Source: Cryptomeria japonica | Lineage: Eukaryota > Streptophyta > Pinopsida > Cupressales > Cupressaceae | Direction: 5' to 3' | Assembly (NCBI RefSeq): GCF_030272615.1 | Contig: NC_081415.1 | Coordinates: forward strand, 260,522,425-260,586,424 | Length of the DNA stretch: 64,000 nucleotides | In this document: in pieces, positions 52,744-64,000 of the stretch | How positions within the stretch are numbered: the first letter of the stretch is position 1 | Layout of the letters: the number at the start of each line of letters is the position of its first letter | Position numbers and translations under genes: made by a program | Notes under the pieces: generated by a model | What the model saw: the letters and a program-made list of their open reading frames with translations, nothing else | Told to the model about the DNA's origin: nothing | Databases searched by the model: none

Positions 52744-52750
52744 GGGGGGG
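52742..52750 (+). promoter_or_regulatory. Copia 2 polypurine tract
   Basis: AAGGGGGGG directly precedes TGTTAG of the right LTR. Confidence 0.85.
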
Positions 52751-53347
<597 letters not shown>

Positions 53348-54495
53348 TTAGGACACTATGTGATCCTATGGGGACATACATGTACATGGTCCTAGAAGGG
53401 GTTGAACGCATGAGTTAGAATGCGTGCATGTGTGCGACGAGCCTTTAGGACCACATTGTGTTCTAAGGGGTCATGCATGTGATCCTAAGGGGTCATGCAT
53501 GTGTTCTAACACATGTGTGACCCCTTAGGACCACATATGAGCCCTTTTAACATCCTAGTAGTGTATGGCTTATATGTGGTCCTAAGGGGGTCACGCATGT
53601 GTTCTAACACATGCATGACCCCTTAGAACACAATATGGTCCTAAAGGCCCATCACACACATGCACACATTCTAACTAATGTTATAATACAAACATGGCTT
53701 AAAAGGGGATGCAGGCCTAATTGGGATCACATGTGGCAAGGAAGGGGATCAAACTAAATAGGACATGTGTCTTAAAAGGGGAATAAATTTTAAAATAGGA
53801 GATGGCTTAAGGGGAAATGCACATGTGTTCTAATGTACACATGTATGACCCCTTAGGACCACATATGACCCCTTAGGACACTATGTGATCCTATGGGGTC
53901 ATATGTGTGTACATGGTCCTAGAAGGGGAACTGAACGCATGAGTTAGAACACATGCATGTGTGATGACCCTTTAGGACCACATTGTGTTCTAAGGGGTCA
54001 TATGTGATCCTAAGTGGTCATGCATATTTTCTAACACATGCATGACCCCTTTGGATCACATATGACCCCTTAGAACACAATGTGGTCCTAAAGGCCCATC
54101 ACACACATCCACACGTTCTAAATCATCATATAATATGGACATGGCTTAAAAGGGGATGCAGGCCTAATTGGGACATGTGGCAAGAAAGGGGATCCAATTA
54201 AATTATAGGGCATGTGGCTTTAAAAGGTGGATGAATTTTAAAATAGGATATGGATCAAGGGGACACACACATGTGCTCTAGAATGTACATGCGTGACCCC
54301 TTAGGAACACATATGACCCCTCAAGGTCCACTATGTGGTCATATGGGGTCATACACATGTACATGGTCCTAGAAGGGGTTGAACACATGAGTTAGTTCAT
54401 GCGTGCATGTGTGACGACCCTTTACAACCACATTGTGTTCTAAGGGGTCATATATGTGATCCTAAGAGGTAACACATGTGTTAGAACATGTGCAT

Positions 54496-54600
54496 GACCC
54501 CTTAGGACCGCATATGAGCCCTTTTAACATCCTAGTAGTGTATACAATATAACCCATCTACTAGGATGTTAAAAGGGCCCATATGTGATCCTAAGGGGTC
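54496..54600. repeat. 43-bp-arm inverted repeat
   Basis: Arms 54496-54538 and 54558-54600 are reverse complements with about three mismatches and a 19-base loop. Each arm contains GACCCCTTAGGA and TTTTAACATCCTAGTAG. Confidence 0.85.
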
Positions 54601-54737
54601 ACGCACATGTTCTAACACATGTCTGACCCCTGAGGAACACATATATGACCCCTTATAACATAATGTGGTCCTAAAGGCCCGTCACACATGCACATATTCT
54701 AACTCATGCGTTCAACCCCTTAGGACCATGTACATGT

Positions 54738-54885
54738 ATGACCCCATAGGATCGTGCATAGTGTCCTAAGGGGTCATGTATGTGGTCCTAAGGGGTCATG
54801 CATGCACATTAGAATGTGCATGCATGACCCCTTAGGACCACATACATGACCCCTTAGGACACTATGCACGATCCTATGGGGTCAT
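54738..54885. repeat. Perfect inverted repeat, 73-bp arms, 2-bp spacer
   Basis: 54738-54810 is the exact reverse complement of 54813-54885, with 'ag' between. Such a palindrome can form a cruciform or, if transcribed, a long RNA hairpin. Perfect arms in an otherwise decayed region point to recent formation or to correction between arms. Confidence 0.9.
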
Positions 54886-55340
54886 ATGTGGTTGTAAGGG
54901 GTTTAACACATGTGTTAGAACACGTGTACATGACCCTTTAAGACCACATATTCAATGACCCCTTGGGATACTAGGATGTTAAAAGGGGTCATATGTGGTG
55001 GAGTAAGGGGTTACGCATGTGTTTTAACACATACATGACCCCTTACGACCAAATATGACCTCTTAGGACATGATGTGATCCTATATGGTCATAGGGGATA
55101 TGTTGTATACACTAGATGTTAAAAGGGGTCACATGTGGTCCTAAGTGGTCATGAGCATAAATGTTAAAACACATGTGTGACCCCTTAGGACATGATGTGA
55201 TCCTATGTGGTCATATGTGGTCCTAAGCAGACGTGCATGTGTTAGAATACATGTGTGACCCTTTAGGACTACATATGACCCCTTACAGTCCACTCTGATC
55301 ATATATGGTCATATTAGATCATATGGGTCATATGGTCATG

Positions 55341-56054
55341 TATGTGATCCTATAAGTTTTGGTTTTTCAAATTTTCATTTTCTTTTAAACAAAGGTTTTG
55401 GTTTTGGTTTTTCTACGATTTAGTTAAATTTTTATGTTTTGGTTTTCGCTTTGGTAAATTTTAACAATGTTTTAGTTTTGTTTTTATTGTAACTTTTTGG
55501 TTTTGGTTTTTATTTTTATTTTTGTTTTGATTTTGTATTTTGTTCTGGTTTTGATTTGTTTTTTGGTTTTGGTTTCGTTTCAAAGTTTTCAACATTTTTA
55601 TTAAATTAATTCATCAACCATGAAAAAATAATTTTATAAAAAAATTACTATCATTAAAACCTAGATTAACATTTAAAAAAAATCCTAATCTAATCAATTC
55701 ATAAAAAAATAAATTATTATCAATAGTTAAAAAAATAAATTTAAAACTAAATTTAACTATTTTTTAAACTAAAAAATAATTTTTTTAACCAAAAATATAA
55801 TTTTCTAATGATTTTTTTTTTTAAAACTAAAAGCATAATTTTCTAATGAAAAATAATGTTTAAACTAAAAATCAATTTTTTTTAACAAAAAAATTAATTT
55901 TTAAACTAAAATTTTTTTTTTAAACTAAAAATCTAATTTTTTTAATTAAAAAATTAATTTAAATATGAATTATTGAAAAAAAAGGGTGTTGGGCATACTT
56001 GGAAGACTTGCAGGCGGTTTGCTGGCAGCTTTTGGGAGGGCTCCACTCCTTCAA
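55341..56054. other. Low-complexity GGTTTTGG and AAACTAAAAA region
   Basis: 55350-55590 is made of GTTTTGGTTTTT words; 55620-55975 is made of 'ttttttaaactaaaaa' words. No gene. It lies between the arrays and the right subterminal motifs of the giant transposon. Confidence 0.7.
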
Positions 56055-56220
56055 TCAGGATCCCGTATGGAAAAAATGAACTCCACCCCGTTTTAAAAAT
56101 AATAATTATATATTTGAAACGAGATCATGTTTGGGGTTCTAGGCTCAAGATCCCGGGTCCCACAAGATCATGTTTGGTTTTCATCTCAAGATCTTGTGTG
56201 TAGGCGGGATCTCGATTCGT
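56055..56220. repeat. Right subterminal GATC-centred repeats
   Basis: Motifs GGATCCCGTATGG, ACGAGATCATGTTTGG, CAAGATCCCGGG, CAAGATCATGTTTGG, CAAGATCTTGTG and GGGATCTCGATT occur within 165 bases. They resemble the left cluster at 18985-19137 and lie only 55-240 bases from the right end, against 850-1020 on the left. Confidence 0.65.
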
Positions 56221-56274
56221 CTCCTATTGACTCTGCCCAATTTGCACTTTTTTACCGTCTAAAACTTTCACATT

Positions 56275-56295
56275 AAGTGGACACAACTTCTTGCA
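56275..56295 (-). repeat. Right terminal inverted repeat (21 bp)
   Basis: Exact reverse complement of 18115-18135. Followed by 'cttaccgtaac', which on the minus strand reads ...GTTACGGTAAG just before the repeat. Confidence 0.75.
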
Positions 56296-57550
56296 CTTAC
56301 CGTAACTTGATATGTGGATTCTTGTGATTTCTTGGATTTGGACCTTGTTTCAATAGGCATGTCACTATGCAATGCAATATTTTTGGGATTTTGATTTTAA
56401 GGATGATGTACACAACTAATGCGACCTATGTTTTTTTTAATAAATTTTTGGGATGACAATGATATGCAACTAAGTGAAACCTTAAAACATGATCATGCAA
56501 TCTAGGGTGAAAGTGTAACCTATGTTTGTTTTTTGTTTTTTCAAAATTTTGGACAAACTTTTGAAATGCAAACCTAGAGACGTAACCTTGGGAAGCTGAA
56601 ATGAAGTCTAGAGCTTAAAAGGACCAGAGGACCAAATGATGATAGGACAAATGACAAATTCACCCCTATATGCTTGGATACTAAGCTAAGGTTTGATAAA
56701 ATGATAATCAAAAGGACAAATGTTGGACAAGGTCAAGACTCCCTAACAACAACTTAGAGTTTAATCTAGAGTTTTAAATTTTCAAGTTTGGAAAATCCTA
56801 ATTTTGGGACTATTATGCAAAAGGACAATGACTATTGACAAGGACATGGGGTATGGACCCAAGATATGATATTCATATGACCTAAGAAGATGAAATGAAA
56901 TAACCTAAGGGTAAGAAATGACTCAAGGCTATTATGTAATGATATGAGCTTAAGGTATGAATAAAAATATTGACAAAACTTGGAATATGTTATGACCTAA
57001 AGTTTTGGACTATGCAATGGTATGATCTAATGCAAGAAAGGGGCATGCAAGTAAATCATATGACCTAAGTGAAGATCTAATTTTGGGATGACAATGATAA
57101 TGTAAGATAGCAACCTAAGTGAAAACATAGCTTGGATATGACAATGTAATGAAGACCTAGGGAAATGATTTTTAAACCTAAGTACAAAATGAGGTGGCTT
57201 GCAATGAAATGGACTAAAATAAAGGAGGATGACAATATTTCATAATACCTAAGTTGGACTATGGAAAACCTAGCCCTAAGTGACATGAATGTTGAAACAA
57301 GGGTACCCAATCTTTTGACAAGCCATGTTGATAAAATATTTATAAATTGTTGGATTAATACTTTGAAGTTATTTGGACCAAGTTTGACTTTGTTTGAAGT
57401 TCATGTGGACAATTGTTTGGGTTTGATGATCAAAGTTGATTATGATTGTATTTAAAAAATTATTTTTACTAATATTTGTAAGGTTGATTATGTCCTTCGT
57501 TTATGATTCACTTTTAACAAGGACATAAGACAAGATGTTTGTTTCACTTT
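56296..57550 (-). mobile_element. Upstream part of the gypsy-type element split by the giant transposon
   Basis: Non-coding on both strands, with ATGACAATGA and 'gacctaag' words like those of the left flank at 14-15 kb. On the minus strand it would be the leader running toward the gag-like start at 18104. No LTR or primer site was identified in it. The link to the left flank rests on orientation and sequence style, not on an overlapping match. Confidence 0.35.
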
Positions 57551-58980
57551 GACAAAAGACACTCATGCATATTCAATGACAAAATCCTAAGGCTGGCAAG
57601 GACAATACTTGTTGAATCCCCTTACCCAGAATACCTCATTCAACCAGATAGTTAGAAGCTTGGTAGCACCAAATCCCCCCCACAACACTCACTTCTATGA
57701 GCATGCCAAGCTTCAAATTCAAGGGGCATCAATTCCCAAGAATCTACTTGTAATGGTGGAAAAATTATGAGTGATAGATCAAGAGGAAAACTAACCCTTT
57801 CCCTCAAAGAGAGATGAGAGTTTCACTTATTGATTATCCTTCAAAAACTTTTTACCATTACATTAGGAAGATATAATTCACTATATTCAATCTCCACACA
57901 AAGATGATAGATTGAATTCTGGATGAATTAAGAATGTTAGGATGATCCCTTCTTCCTTGTTTGAAATGGAAAGGAATTGATTGAATTATGTAGTGAAAAA
58001 GTGACAAAGAACCATTTATAACTTGAGATTTGAATATGGGAAGAGGTTGTGTACTTGGATTTGGTAGTAAAATGTCGAGATGAAGTCCCCCTATGAATTT
58101 GATGAAAAGTTGTCAGGACTGTGGCAGGAATATACATGGTCCTCTAAAAAATCTGCGAGACAAAAAGGGTTTTTCCACCTTTGCAAATGAATCCCGAATC
58201 CAAAAGTATAGTTGGGCACCTAAAACCTACACAAAGAAAAGAGAGGGAGATGTGTTGGGATTGGGGGTTTGCCTTTAGGTCAAACCCCAGTTTCAGAATT
58301 AACCAAGTAATGAAAGAAAGTACTTGCAAGTAGATGTAAATGAAAGACTGAATTGTAGATAACCTCAAGGGAGGTTGTAGTATAAATGTTGATAGAAATG
58401 ATTATATTGAATTGTATGTTGAAATCAATCTCCTCTTCAGTGGTTGAATCCTTGAATTGAATGCAACATCTAGCCTTGAATGGAGACTTGAGAATGCTCA
58501 ATGCTGGAAAAGATCGCTTGAATTCTTGAATGCTTGATCGATTATGCAACTTGAATCTCTCCAAATTTGAACTATCCAACCTATGCAAATTAGAGAGCAA
58601 ATTTCCCCTTAAATACATGTTTTAAGGATTTGAATTTCATCATGGGCTGACATCAAGGAGATTTCCCTCTCACTGCACAACCCACAATGCATGCTCTACG
58701 AAGGTCCTGCCCCAGAATAGGGCGAGGACAAAGGTGCCATGCCCCTATCCTGAGAGGACAAGGGCGTCACACCCTTGTCCAAGGGGGGAAAGGGGTGCCA
58801 CGCCCCTATCCTACCCCTATCTCCAAGGCAAAGTGTAAACAGAGTGATGCAAAGGCCAAGGGAGAAGTTGTTTTTATAAGCTGAGCACTCTCTGGTCTCC
58901 AATCAAGCTAGAGGATTTGAGTTCACATGCGTGAGGATCCTAATGCAATCGTAAATTGCTAGGGTCGCAATTTTATGACA
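57551..58980 (-). mobile_element. Probable LTR of a second minus-strand gypsy element
   Basis: On the minus strand a purine-rich tract (complement of 58981-59003, core AAAGTGGGGGCTAAA) is followed by TGTCATAAAATTGCGACC, a good LTR start at 58980. The LTR extends left an unknown distance, perhaps to about 57550. Inside, 58700-58830 is GC-rich with repeated 'gccacgcccctatcc'-like words and a short hairpin around 58756-58780. A plus-strand splice-like pattern was not seen. Confidence 0.5.
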
Positions 58981-59003
58981 CTAAATTTAGCCCCCACTTT
59001 AGC
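58981..59003 (-). promoter_or_regulatory. Polypurine tract of the second gypsy element
   Basis: The minus strand reads GCTAAAGTGGGGGCTAAA just before the LTR start. It sets the orientation of the element whose gag-protease remnants follow to the right. Confidence 0.5.
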
Positions 59004-59760
59004 GAGAGTATAAGCGTACACCAATACTATCGGTAAAGTACAAGGAAACAATATTGAAGGACTTTCACCACGTCAAGGAGGAAAAATGTGCCAAGCCCTC
59101 AGTGGACTTAGGATATTAGGAATTTGATTGAAAAAGTAAAAGGGAAGATTGAGAAGGGGAGAACCATGACTGCAAGTAGCAAAGTTCCCTTCAATATGAG
59201 TCATGAAAGCAAGGATAAAAAGATTACAAAGAAAAGAAAAGTTCACTAAGTAACTCTAGGTATCACAAGAAGGAAAGTATGAGTGGAGTGTATGCCCCCA
59301 TTTTAAAGCAATCACACATGCCTTATCGGGGGTGATTTCTTTAAGGTAGGATACACCTAAGAGAGAGAAGAGAGGGAGCATGTTATCACAAGGATTTAGC
59401 CCCCAATCGAGGTATAAACCCAAGGATAAGGAACACAAAACATGAGGTAGTGTCGCTTTCTTCAAAGTCAGTATGTTGTATGATAACTCATATATATCAT
59501 GTATGTATATGCATATAATTATATTCATTCCCCCAAGAAAGACACTACCTTAGAAGAAAGGGAAGAGAGGATGTCTTTTGAGTCAACATGAAAGAGACCA
59601 AGAAAAGATCTCAATGCTTTTCATTGTCCCCAAGTAGGCATTTAAGGGAATAATAGAAGAACAAGGATACACATAGAAGAATAGTCACAAAAGAGAAAGA
59701 AATGAGAGATATAAATCTATAGTGCTAATATTTCTAATCTAGCATGACATCCGCCTCCCG
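59004..59760 (-). other. Non-coding spacer of the second gypsy element
   Basis: No gene supported. Purine-rich on the plus strand, with GGGAGAAC/GAAAGGAAG-like words. Two further 'gcccccaatc' or 'gcccccattt' pyrimidine patches (59293, 59399) look like secondary polypurine tracts on the minus strand. Confidence 0.45.
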
Positions 59761-59763
59761 ATC

Positions 59764-61560
59764 TTATTGATCACTATTTTGGGAAGGCAAGAAACATGCT
59801 AGAGGAATGATATCAAGCACAATAGATGGATCTATCACAAGATCCAAATTAGGACTATGTTCATGTTGTAAGTTACTTTGTTTGATTCTAGAAGCTAGGG
59901 TTAGGGTTTGTGAAAACTCATCCGATAAATGTTTGTCCAAATCAACATACTCGTACTCACTATCAGAAGGATTAGGAGTTATATTACCAATATGAATAAC
60001 ATTTTCACCCATTTCTTCATCAAAGTTTAGAGAAAGAGGAGAAAGAACATGAATAGGAGTAAAATCATCACATTTTTTATGCAACTTATGATTTGGAGAT
60101 GTTGGTTGAACATCTCGCCTAGGAGAAAAGGGAATCATGTCAACTATTGGAGTCTTCTGAGATTAGGTATTTTGAGGGATATCTTCATGAGCTTGAACAC
60201 GACGTTTCCATCAATGTTCTCTCACACAACGATTCCATCGATTCTTAGTGGAAATCTGGAAAAGAGGAGGAATAGTTGAAGAAGTAGGAATGGTGTTCCC
60301 CTTAATAGTGGAAGGTTTAGGTTGAGGTCATTTTTGTTCAACAATAGGAGAAGTAGGCCTCTTCTCTCAATAAGAGGAAGGATGTGGATCTATGCCATAG
60401 AAAGGAGGAATATTAGGTGTAGGAAGGAGACCAAGTCTATCATGAGGAGGAGGAATAGGTCTAACCTTAGGAATAATATTGGGGTTCTCCTTAAGAGAAG
60501 GTAAAGTCACATCCATAAGAGTAGGTGGACAATTTTCTTTAGGAAGAATATTAGTTCTATTTGAGAGGAGAAGAACCCCATCTTGAAGAATAATAAGAAT
60601 GTCAAGTGTTCACGACCTAGGTTGACTGAAGGATAAGATCATATCATTCTTCCAATTTTTAGAAGATTGAAAAAGAACATCACTTCCTAATGGAAGAGAT
60701 TGAAATTGTTTAGGCCAAAAGAGATCAATAGGAACACCAGGGCTTCTTTTGGATGGAAGAAATAAGCTATGGTTCATGGTTATGATTTATCCATTGTGAT
60801 GAAATTTAACACTTGTGGGTTAGAGAAGCAATAGCCCTCATGGAAGATAGCCAAGGATATCCCAACTTCACACAGAATTGCTTAGAAGAAGGTATGATAA
60901 CAAAATCAACATCCATGGATTTATCATGGAATTCAATAGGAAGGGTGATAGAACCAATGGTAGGACAAGAGAAGCCATCAAATAACTTCACAAATACATT
61001 AGAAGAATCATATAATGGTTTATGCAATCAGAAAGTAAAAATATATTCTTCACGTATGACATTAACCATGCAAGAGGGATTAATCAGGGCACCATGGCAA
61101 GGGATATTCTTAACCTTGTCTACTATGTATAAAAGGCCATTGGTTTCTCTAATGGTCTCACTATGGTCCAATGTAATACGAGGATCCTAAGGCGAATCTT
61201 GTGTTTCTACCATATTAACCAAATTTGGAGCCATACAGATGAATGTTTTAGAAGAGAGAGAATTAGGCACAATCTCAATAACATTAGAGGTATGAGATGG
61301 CAAGGGATCAATGAAAATATTAAGATTTTGATTAGGAGGAGGAACTGGTTTATTCCCTTTATCATTCACACCTACCATAGATATAGTATTATTATCAATC
61401 AAGTTTTGAACCTTATTTTTCAATGCAATTTTATTTTATATCATGACCAGGTTGACGATGAAATTGGAAAAAGGAATTGTTATCAAAATGAGGAGATGCA
61501 AGTTTGGAAGGATCAACTTGTTTTATAAGAGGAAGTTTGATAACATTTCTATGCAATAAC
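59764..61560 (-). pseudogene. Gypsy (Tat/Ogre-like) gag-protease pseudogene
   Basis: On the minus strand, from right to left: FHRQPGHDI followed by ALKNKVQNLIDNNTI (about 61480-61370), the half zinc finger and 'LK-x-x-IQ-LI' end of gag in plant Tat/Ogre elements; a Pro/Asn-rich linker; then VKLFDGFSCPTIGSITLPIEF and VKLGYPWLSSMRAI (61000-60830), the second half of a retropepsin-type fold as in plant gypsy protease; and an acidic segment (60138-59764) with DSEYEYVDLDKHLSDEF. Stops and frameshifts separate the pieces and no reverse transcriptase is present. Whether 59764-60138 belongs to the same polyprotein is unclear. Confidence 0.55.
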
Positions 61561-61676
61561 TGAGACATAATACTATGCAAAGATTCATTCAAAGGAGTAA
61601 ACTATCTTTCTCTTTCAAAAAATTTAGAAATAGAAGGCATGCCTATTGTAGTATTCACATGGTTGTTGTTGATTGG

Positions 61677-61865
61677 CGAAAGGAAATGCAAGAGAAAGGA
61701 AAGAAAAATAAAATCCAAGTAAGTTTATTGATGAAGTAAATGTTACCAAGAGAAATGCAGAAACCTTGGAGCAATCACCCAAATGTGAAGAAGGAGGCAC
61801 AAGAACTTTTGAAAGGGGAAAAGCAAAGAAAAACCCCTTGTGATATTATGAATGAGGCAATGCCT

Positions 61866-61924
<59 letters not shown>

Positions 61925-62223
61925 CTCTTTACAATAATTTCATTAAGAAGAAATGAGAGAGGAGACATCTCTTAAATAGAGATGAGGAGAGGAGTTACAA
62001 AGTAACTCCCAAATCTATGAATGCCACCATTCATAAAATGTGTGTGCCATGTGTCCACATCCTCTTATGGAGGAAATCTAATGTTCCTTAATAAAGGAAA
62101 ATAAAATAAATGACTTGTCCTCACACTTGTACTAGAGGACAAATTACATGTAGGAATTCCAAAGAAATATCCTAAACTAAATACAAATAAACCTAAGCCA
62201 AGTAAAGATTAAATATTCTAACA
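61677..62223 (-). repeat. LTR of a third copia copy (copia 2 family, reversed)
   Basis: Reverse complement of the copia 2 LTR: on the minus strand it starts TGTTAGAATATT at 62223 and ends CCTTTCG at 61677, the final CA mutated. Contains a (GA)n tract at 61871-61923 in place of (CT)n. Confidence 0.92.
61871..61923. repeat. (GA)n microsatellite in the third copia LTR
   Basis: About 26 GA dinucleotides at the position of (CT)n in the other LTR copies. Confidence 0.97.
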
Positions 62224-62229
62224 CCCCCC

Positions 62230-63108
62230 TTAAGCTTTACTTGGGGAGTTTACATCAAACCCTTCAATGGGTTGCAATCCAAGATTTTTACAATGAAATT
62301 GTAACTTTTCTTTACAAAGTGGCTTGGTCAAAATATCTGCAACTTGGTCTTCCCCCTTGCAATAGAGGAGTGAAACTTGCTTGTCTTCAATTTGTTCTCT
62401 AATAAAGTGGTGTTGGAGAGAAATGTGTTTTGTCCTTGCATGGAAAACTGGATTTTTAGTCAAGGCAATGGCACTTTGGTTGTCACAATACAATTGAGTT
62501 GGTTCATGTTGAGGTAGACCCAAATCTTCAAGTAGCCTTCTAAGACACAAGACTTCTTTGGAAGCATTAGTGCATCCTTTGTACTCAGCTTGAGTGGATC
62601 CAAGAGAGGTAGATTGTTGCTTTTTACTATTCCAAGAAATTGCTCTCGAACCAACAAAAAAACAATAACCACAAGTAGATTTCCCATCGTTGGGATCTCC
62701 ACCTAGATCGGAATCAATAAAGCCTTTTAAAGTAAAATCAGAATTTGCATCATAAAACAAACCTACATTGATAGTTCCTTTAATATATCTTAAAATTCTT
62801 TTAGCAACTACATGAATCTTGAAACCAAACCAACACTATAAGTAATATCCGGCCTACTAAGAGTTAAATAATTCAAACTTCCAACTAATTGTCTATACAA
62901 AGTAGGATCAACAAGAGGAGTTTGCATATCAAGCGTTAACTTTGTGCCTAATTCAATAGGAATTGAAATATGGTGAGCATCATTCATGTTAAACTTATCT
63001 ATGAGATCTCTTGAGCATATTTACTTTGAGATAAGAAAATTTCTTTAGAGGTTTGCCAAATTTGCATTCCTAAGAAATAATGTAAAAGACCTAAATCAGT
63101 CATTTTAA
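62230..63108 (-). pseudogene. Copia 2-family reverse transcriptase end and RNase H
   Basis: The minus-strand frame 62760-62230 encodes RNase H (DSDLGGDPNDGKST, STQAEYKG where copia 2 has STEAEYKG, then KHISLQHHFIRE, ADILTKPL). Upstream, to 63108, the end of reverse transcriptase is recognisable but frameshifted, and a deletion of about 30 bases near 62815 is seen against 52135-52170. The Glu to Gln change hits a normally conserved acidic residue of RNase H. Non-functional. Confidence 0.88.
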
Positions 63109-64000
63109 TTTTTTTTAAAGTTATTATTGAATTTTAATTGAGGGGTTATTTTTTTTAAAACTAACTATTAATTTTTCAAGCTTATTTTGCTATCATGTCT
63201 ACATTAATTCTTGAAATTAAATTAAATAGCACTAATTATCATTCATGGAAAACACATATTTCCTTCTTTTTTCATTTCAAGCACCTTTTGGATGTTGCTA
63301 CTGATAAAACATCAGAGCCTGCTTCAACTGCTCCTCAAGCTGACCAAGATAGATGGAAGGCTCAAAATGAGGAAGCACTTGGTTTAATTGGTATTTCAAT
63401 GGTTCCTAATTTGTATGTTCTAATTGGAAATTGTACAAAAGTGTATGAAGCTTGGGAAATTTTAAAAACAACTTATGATAGCTCCAATGAATCCCAAAAA
63501 ATTCAGCTTCAAGATCAACTCGAAGATCTCAGGTATACAGATTTTAAAACCATGGATGAATTCTTATTAAAGTTTGATTCTATAAATAGTCAATTAACTG
63601 GTTTAGGAGTTACACTAGTTGATTTACATTTAATTCATCTTATTCTTAAAAAATGTCTTCCTCGTCAATTTCAACAATTTATTACAAATATTCATGCTCA
63701 ACTTGCTATTCCTAGCTTAGCTACTCAATTAACTTATGATATTTTTCATAATTTATTACGTCAAGAGGAAGCTAAATTAATTCAATTTGGTACTCTTAAA
63801 AGTAGTGAACATACTTTTATGTCTAAAAATCAAAATCATAATAATAATTTTAGATCCAATAATAATAATCATAATCATAATCATAATCATAATCACAAAT
63901 CTTCTAATTATCAATCTCATTCTAAACCCTATCATAACAATTCTCATAGTTATCATAATAATACGTACAATAATCAAAGGAATAATTCTCAAACAAGACC
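63109..64000 (+). mobile_element. Copia 2-family element, plus strand, cut by window end
   Basis: From about 63109 the plus strand resembles the end of the copia 2 leader ('attttaattgaggggttatttttt' against 48575) and runs into gag. No LTR or primer site precedes it: it begins directly at the break with the minus-strand copy. Confidence 0.88.
63195..64000 (+). CDS. Copia 2-family gag, partial at window end
   Basis: ATG at 63195 opens a frame with no stop to the window end (268 codons). It begins MSTLILEIKLNSTNYHSW and follows copia 2 gag throughout: DVATDKT, WKAQNEEALGLIGISMVP, AWEILKTTYDSS, KCLPRQFQQFI, then the AAT/CAT-coded Asn/His stretch. The Asn/His run is shorter than in copia 2. The zinc knuckle should follow beyond the window. 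It is the best preserved gag in the window, but without a leader and LTR next to it expression is doubtful. Confidence 0.85.
   Translation, partial: MSTLILEIKLNSTNYHSWKTHISFFFHFKHLLDVATDKTSEPASTAPQADQDRWKAQNEEALGLIGISMVPNLYVLIGNCTKVYEAWEILKTTYDSSNESQKIQLQDQLEDLRYTDFKTMDEFLLKFDSINSQLTGLGVTLVDLHLIHLILKKCLPRQFQQFITNIHAQLAIPSLATQLTYDIFHNLLRQEEAKLIQFGTLKSSEHTFMSKNQNHNNNFRSNNNNHNHNHNHNHKSSNYQSHSKPYHNNSHSYHNNTYNNQRNNSQTR

Larger units (their letters stand above)
53348..55340. repeat. Palindromic CCCCTTAGGACC arrays
   Basis: About 2 kb built from CCCCTTAGGACCACATATGA and its reverse complement, alternating in orientation, with spacers such as TTCTAACACATGCATGA. Long inverted repeats result (see the two listed below). 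Blocks that recall the CCCCTTAAG arrays ('aaaaggggatgcaggcctaattgggacatgtggc') occur near 53700 and 54145, linking the two repeat types. No coding capacity. Confidence 0.85.
61677..63108 (-). mobile_element. Truncated copia 2-family element, minus strand
   Basis: 3' LTR, polypurine tract (GGGGGG, complement of 62224-62230) and the end of pol remain. Similarity to copia 2 stops abruptly near 63108 in the reverse transcriptase region, at the codons matching 51850, where a plus-strand copy of the same family starts. Confidence 0.9.

Noticed and set aside
58687-58902. Overlapping GC-rich frames on both strands
   Set aside because: They arise from a GC-rich repeated patch within an LTR and show no protein features.

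Overview
The window is plant nuclear DNA made almost wholly of nested, decayed transposable elements. I see no intact single-copy host gene and no rRNA, tRNA or CRISPR array. Plant origin is supported by Ty1/copia elements primed by initiator tRNA-Met, a plant L1-type LINE encoding an RNase H and a zf-RVT region, and Ty3/gypsy fragments of the plant Tat/Ogre type. AT richness, deep nesting and many stops explicable as C-to-T changes suggest a large methylated genome. A gymnosperm is a reasonable guess but is not proven.

Layout: 1-9 kb is anonymous AT-rich DNA with a possible LTR edge at 5429. 9-11.4 kb holds two LINE 3' fragments. 11.4-18.1 kb is a minus-strand gypsy-like element (LTR edge, polypurine tract, Asn/Gln-rich gag-like pseudogene). 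At 18115 a perfect 21-bp inverted repeat begins whose partner ends at 56295. I read the 38.2 kb between them as one giant DNA transposon, about 15.7 kb before later insertions. Inside are: a broken plus-strand gene for a DDE-type transposase candidate (19311-30105); a complete copia element inserted in that gene with a 5-bp target duplication (20122-27731); arrays of a CCCCTTAAGCCACATGTCC-type repeat (30.4-41.2 kb); a 7986-bp LINE with a 14-bp target duplication (30862-38847); a broken multi-exon minus-strand gene (42.4-44.3 kb); oppositely oriented arrays of the same repeat (44.6-46.4 kb); a second copia element (46488-53347); and palindromic CCCCTTAGGACC arrays (53.3-55.3 kb) including a perfect 73-bp-arm inverted repeat. 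To the right lie gypsy remnants (56.3-61.6 kb) and two more partial copies of the second copia family meeting head to head at about 63108.

How the parts fit: the transposase candidate and the opposite inward-facing gene look like the two genes of one element, with terminal and subterminal repeats as likely transposase-binding sites. Removing the first copia element and one copy of its target duplication brings the two halves of the transposase gene into a single reading frame, so that gene is older than the copia insertion. The LINE carries a third open reading frame downstream of its RNase H, and the separate fragment at 10.5-11.4 kb has the same frame and 3' end. All assignments come from reading the sequence; no database search was run.
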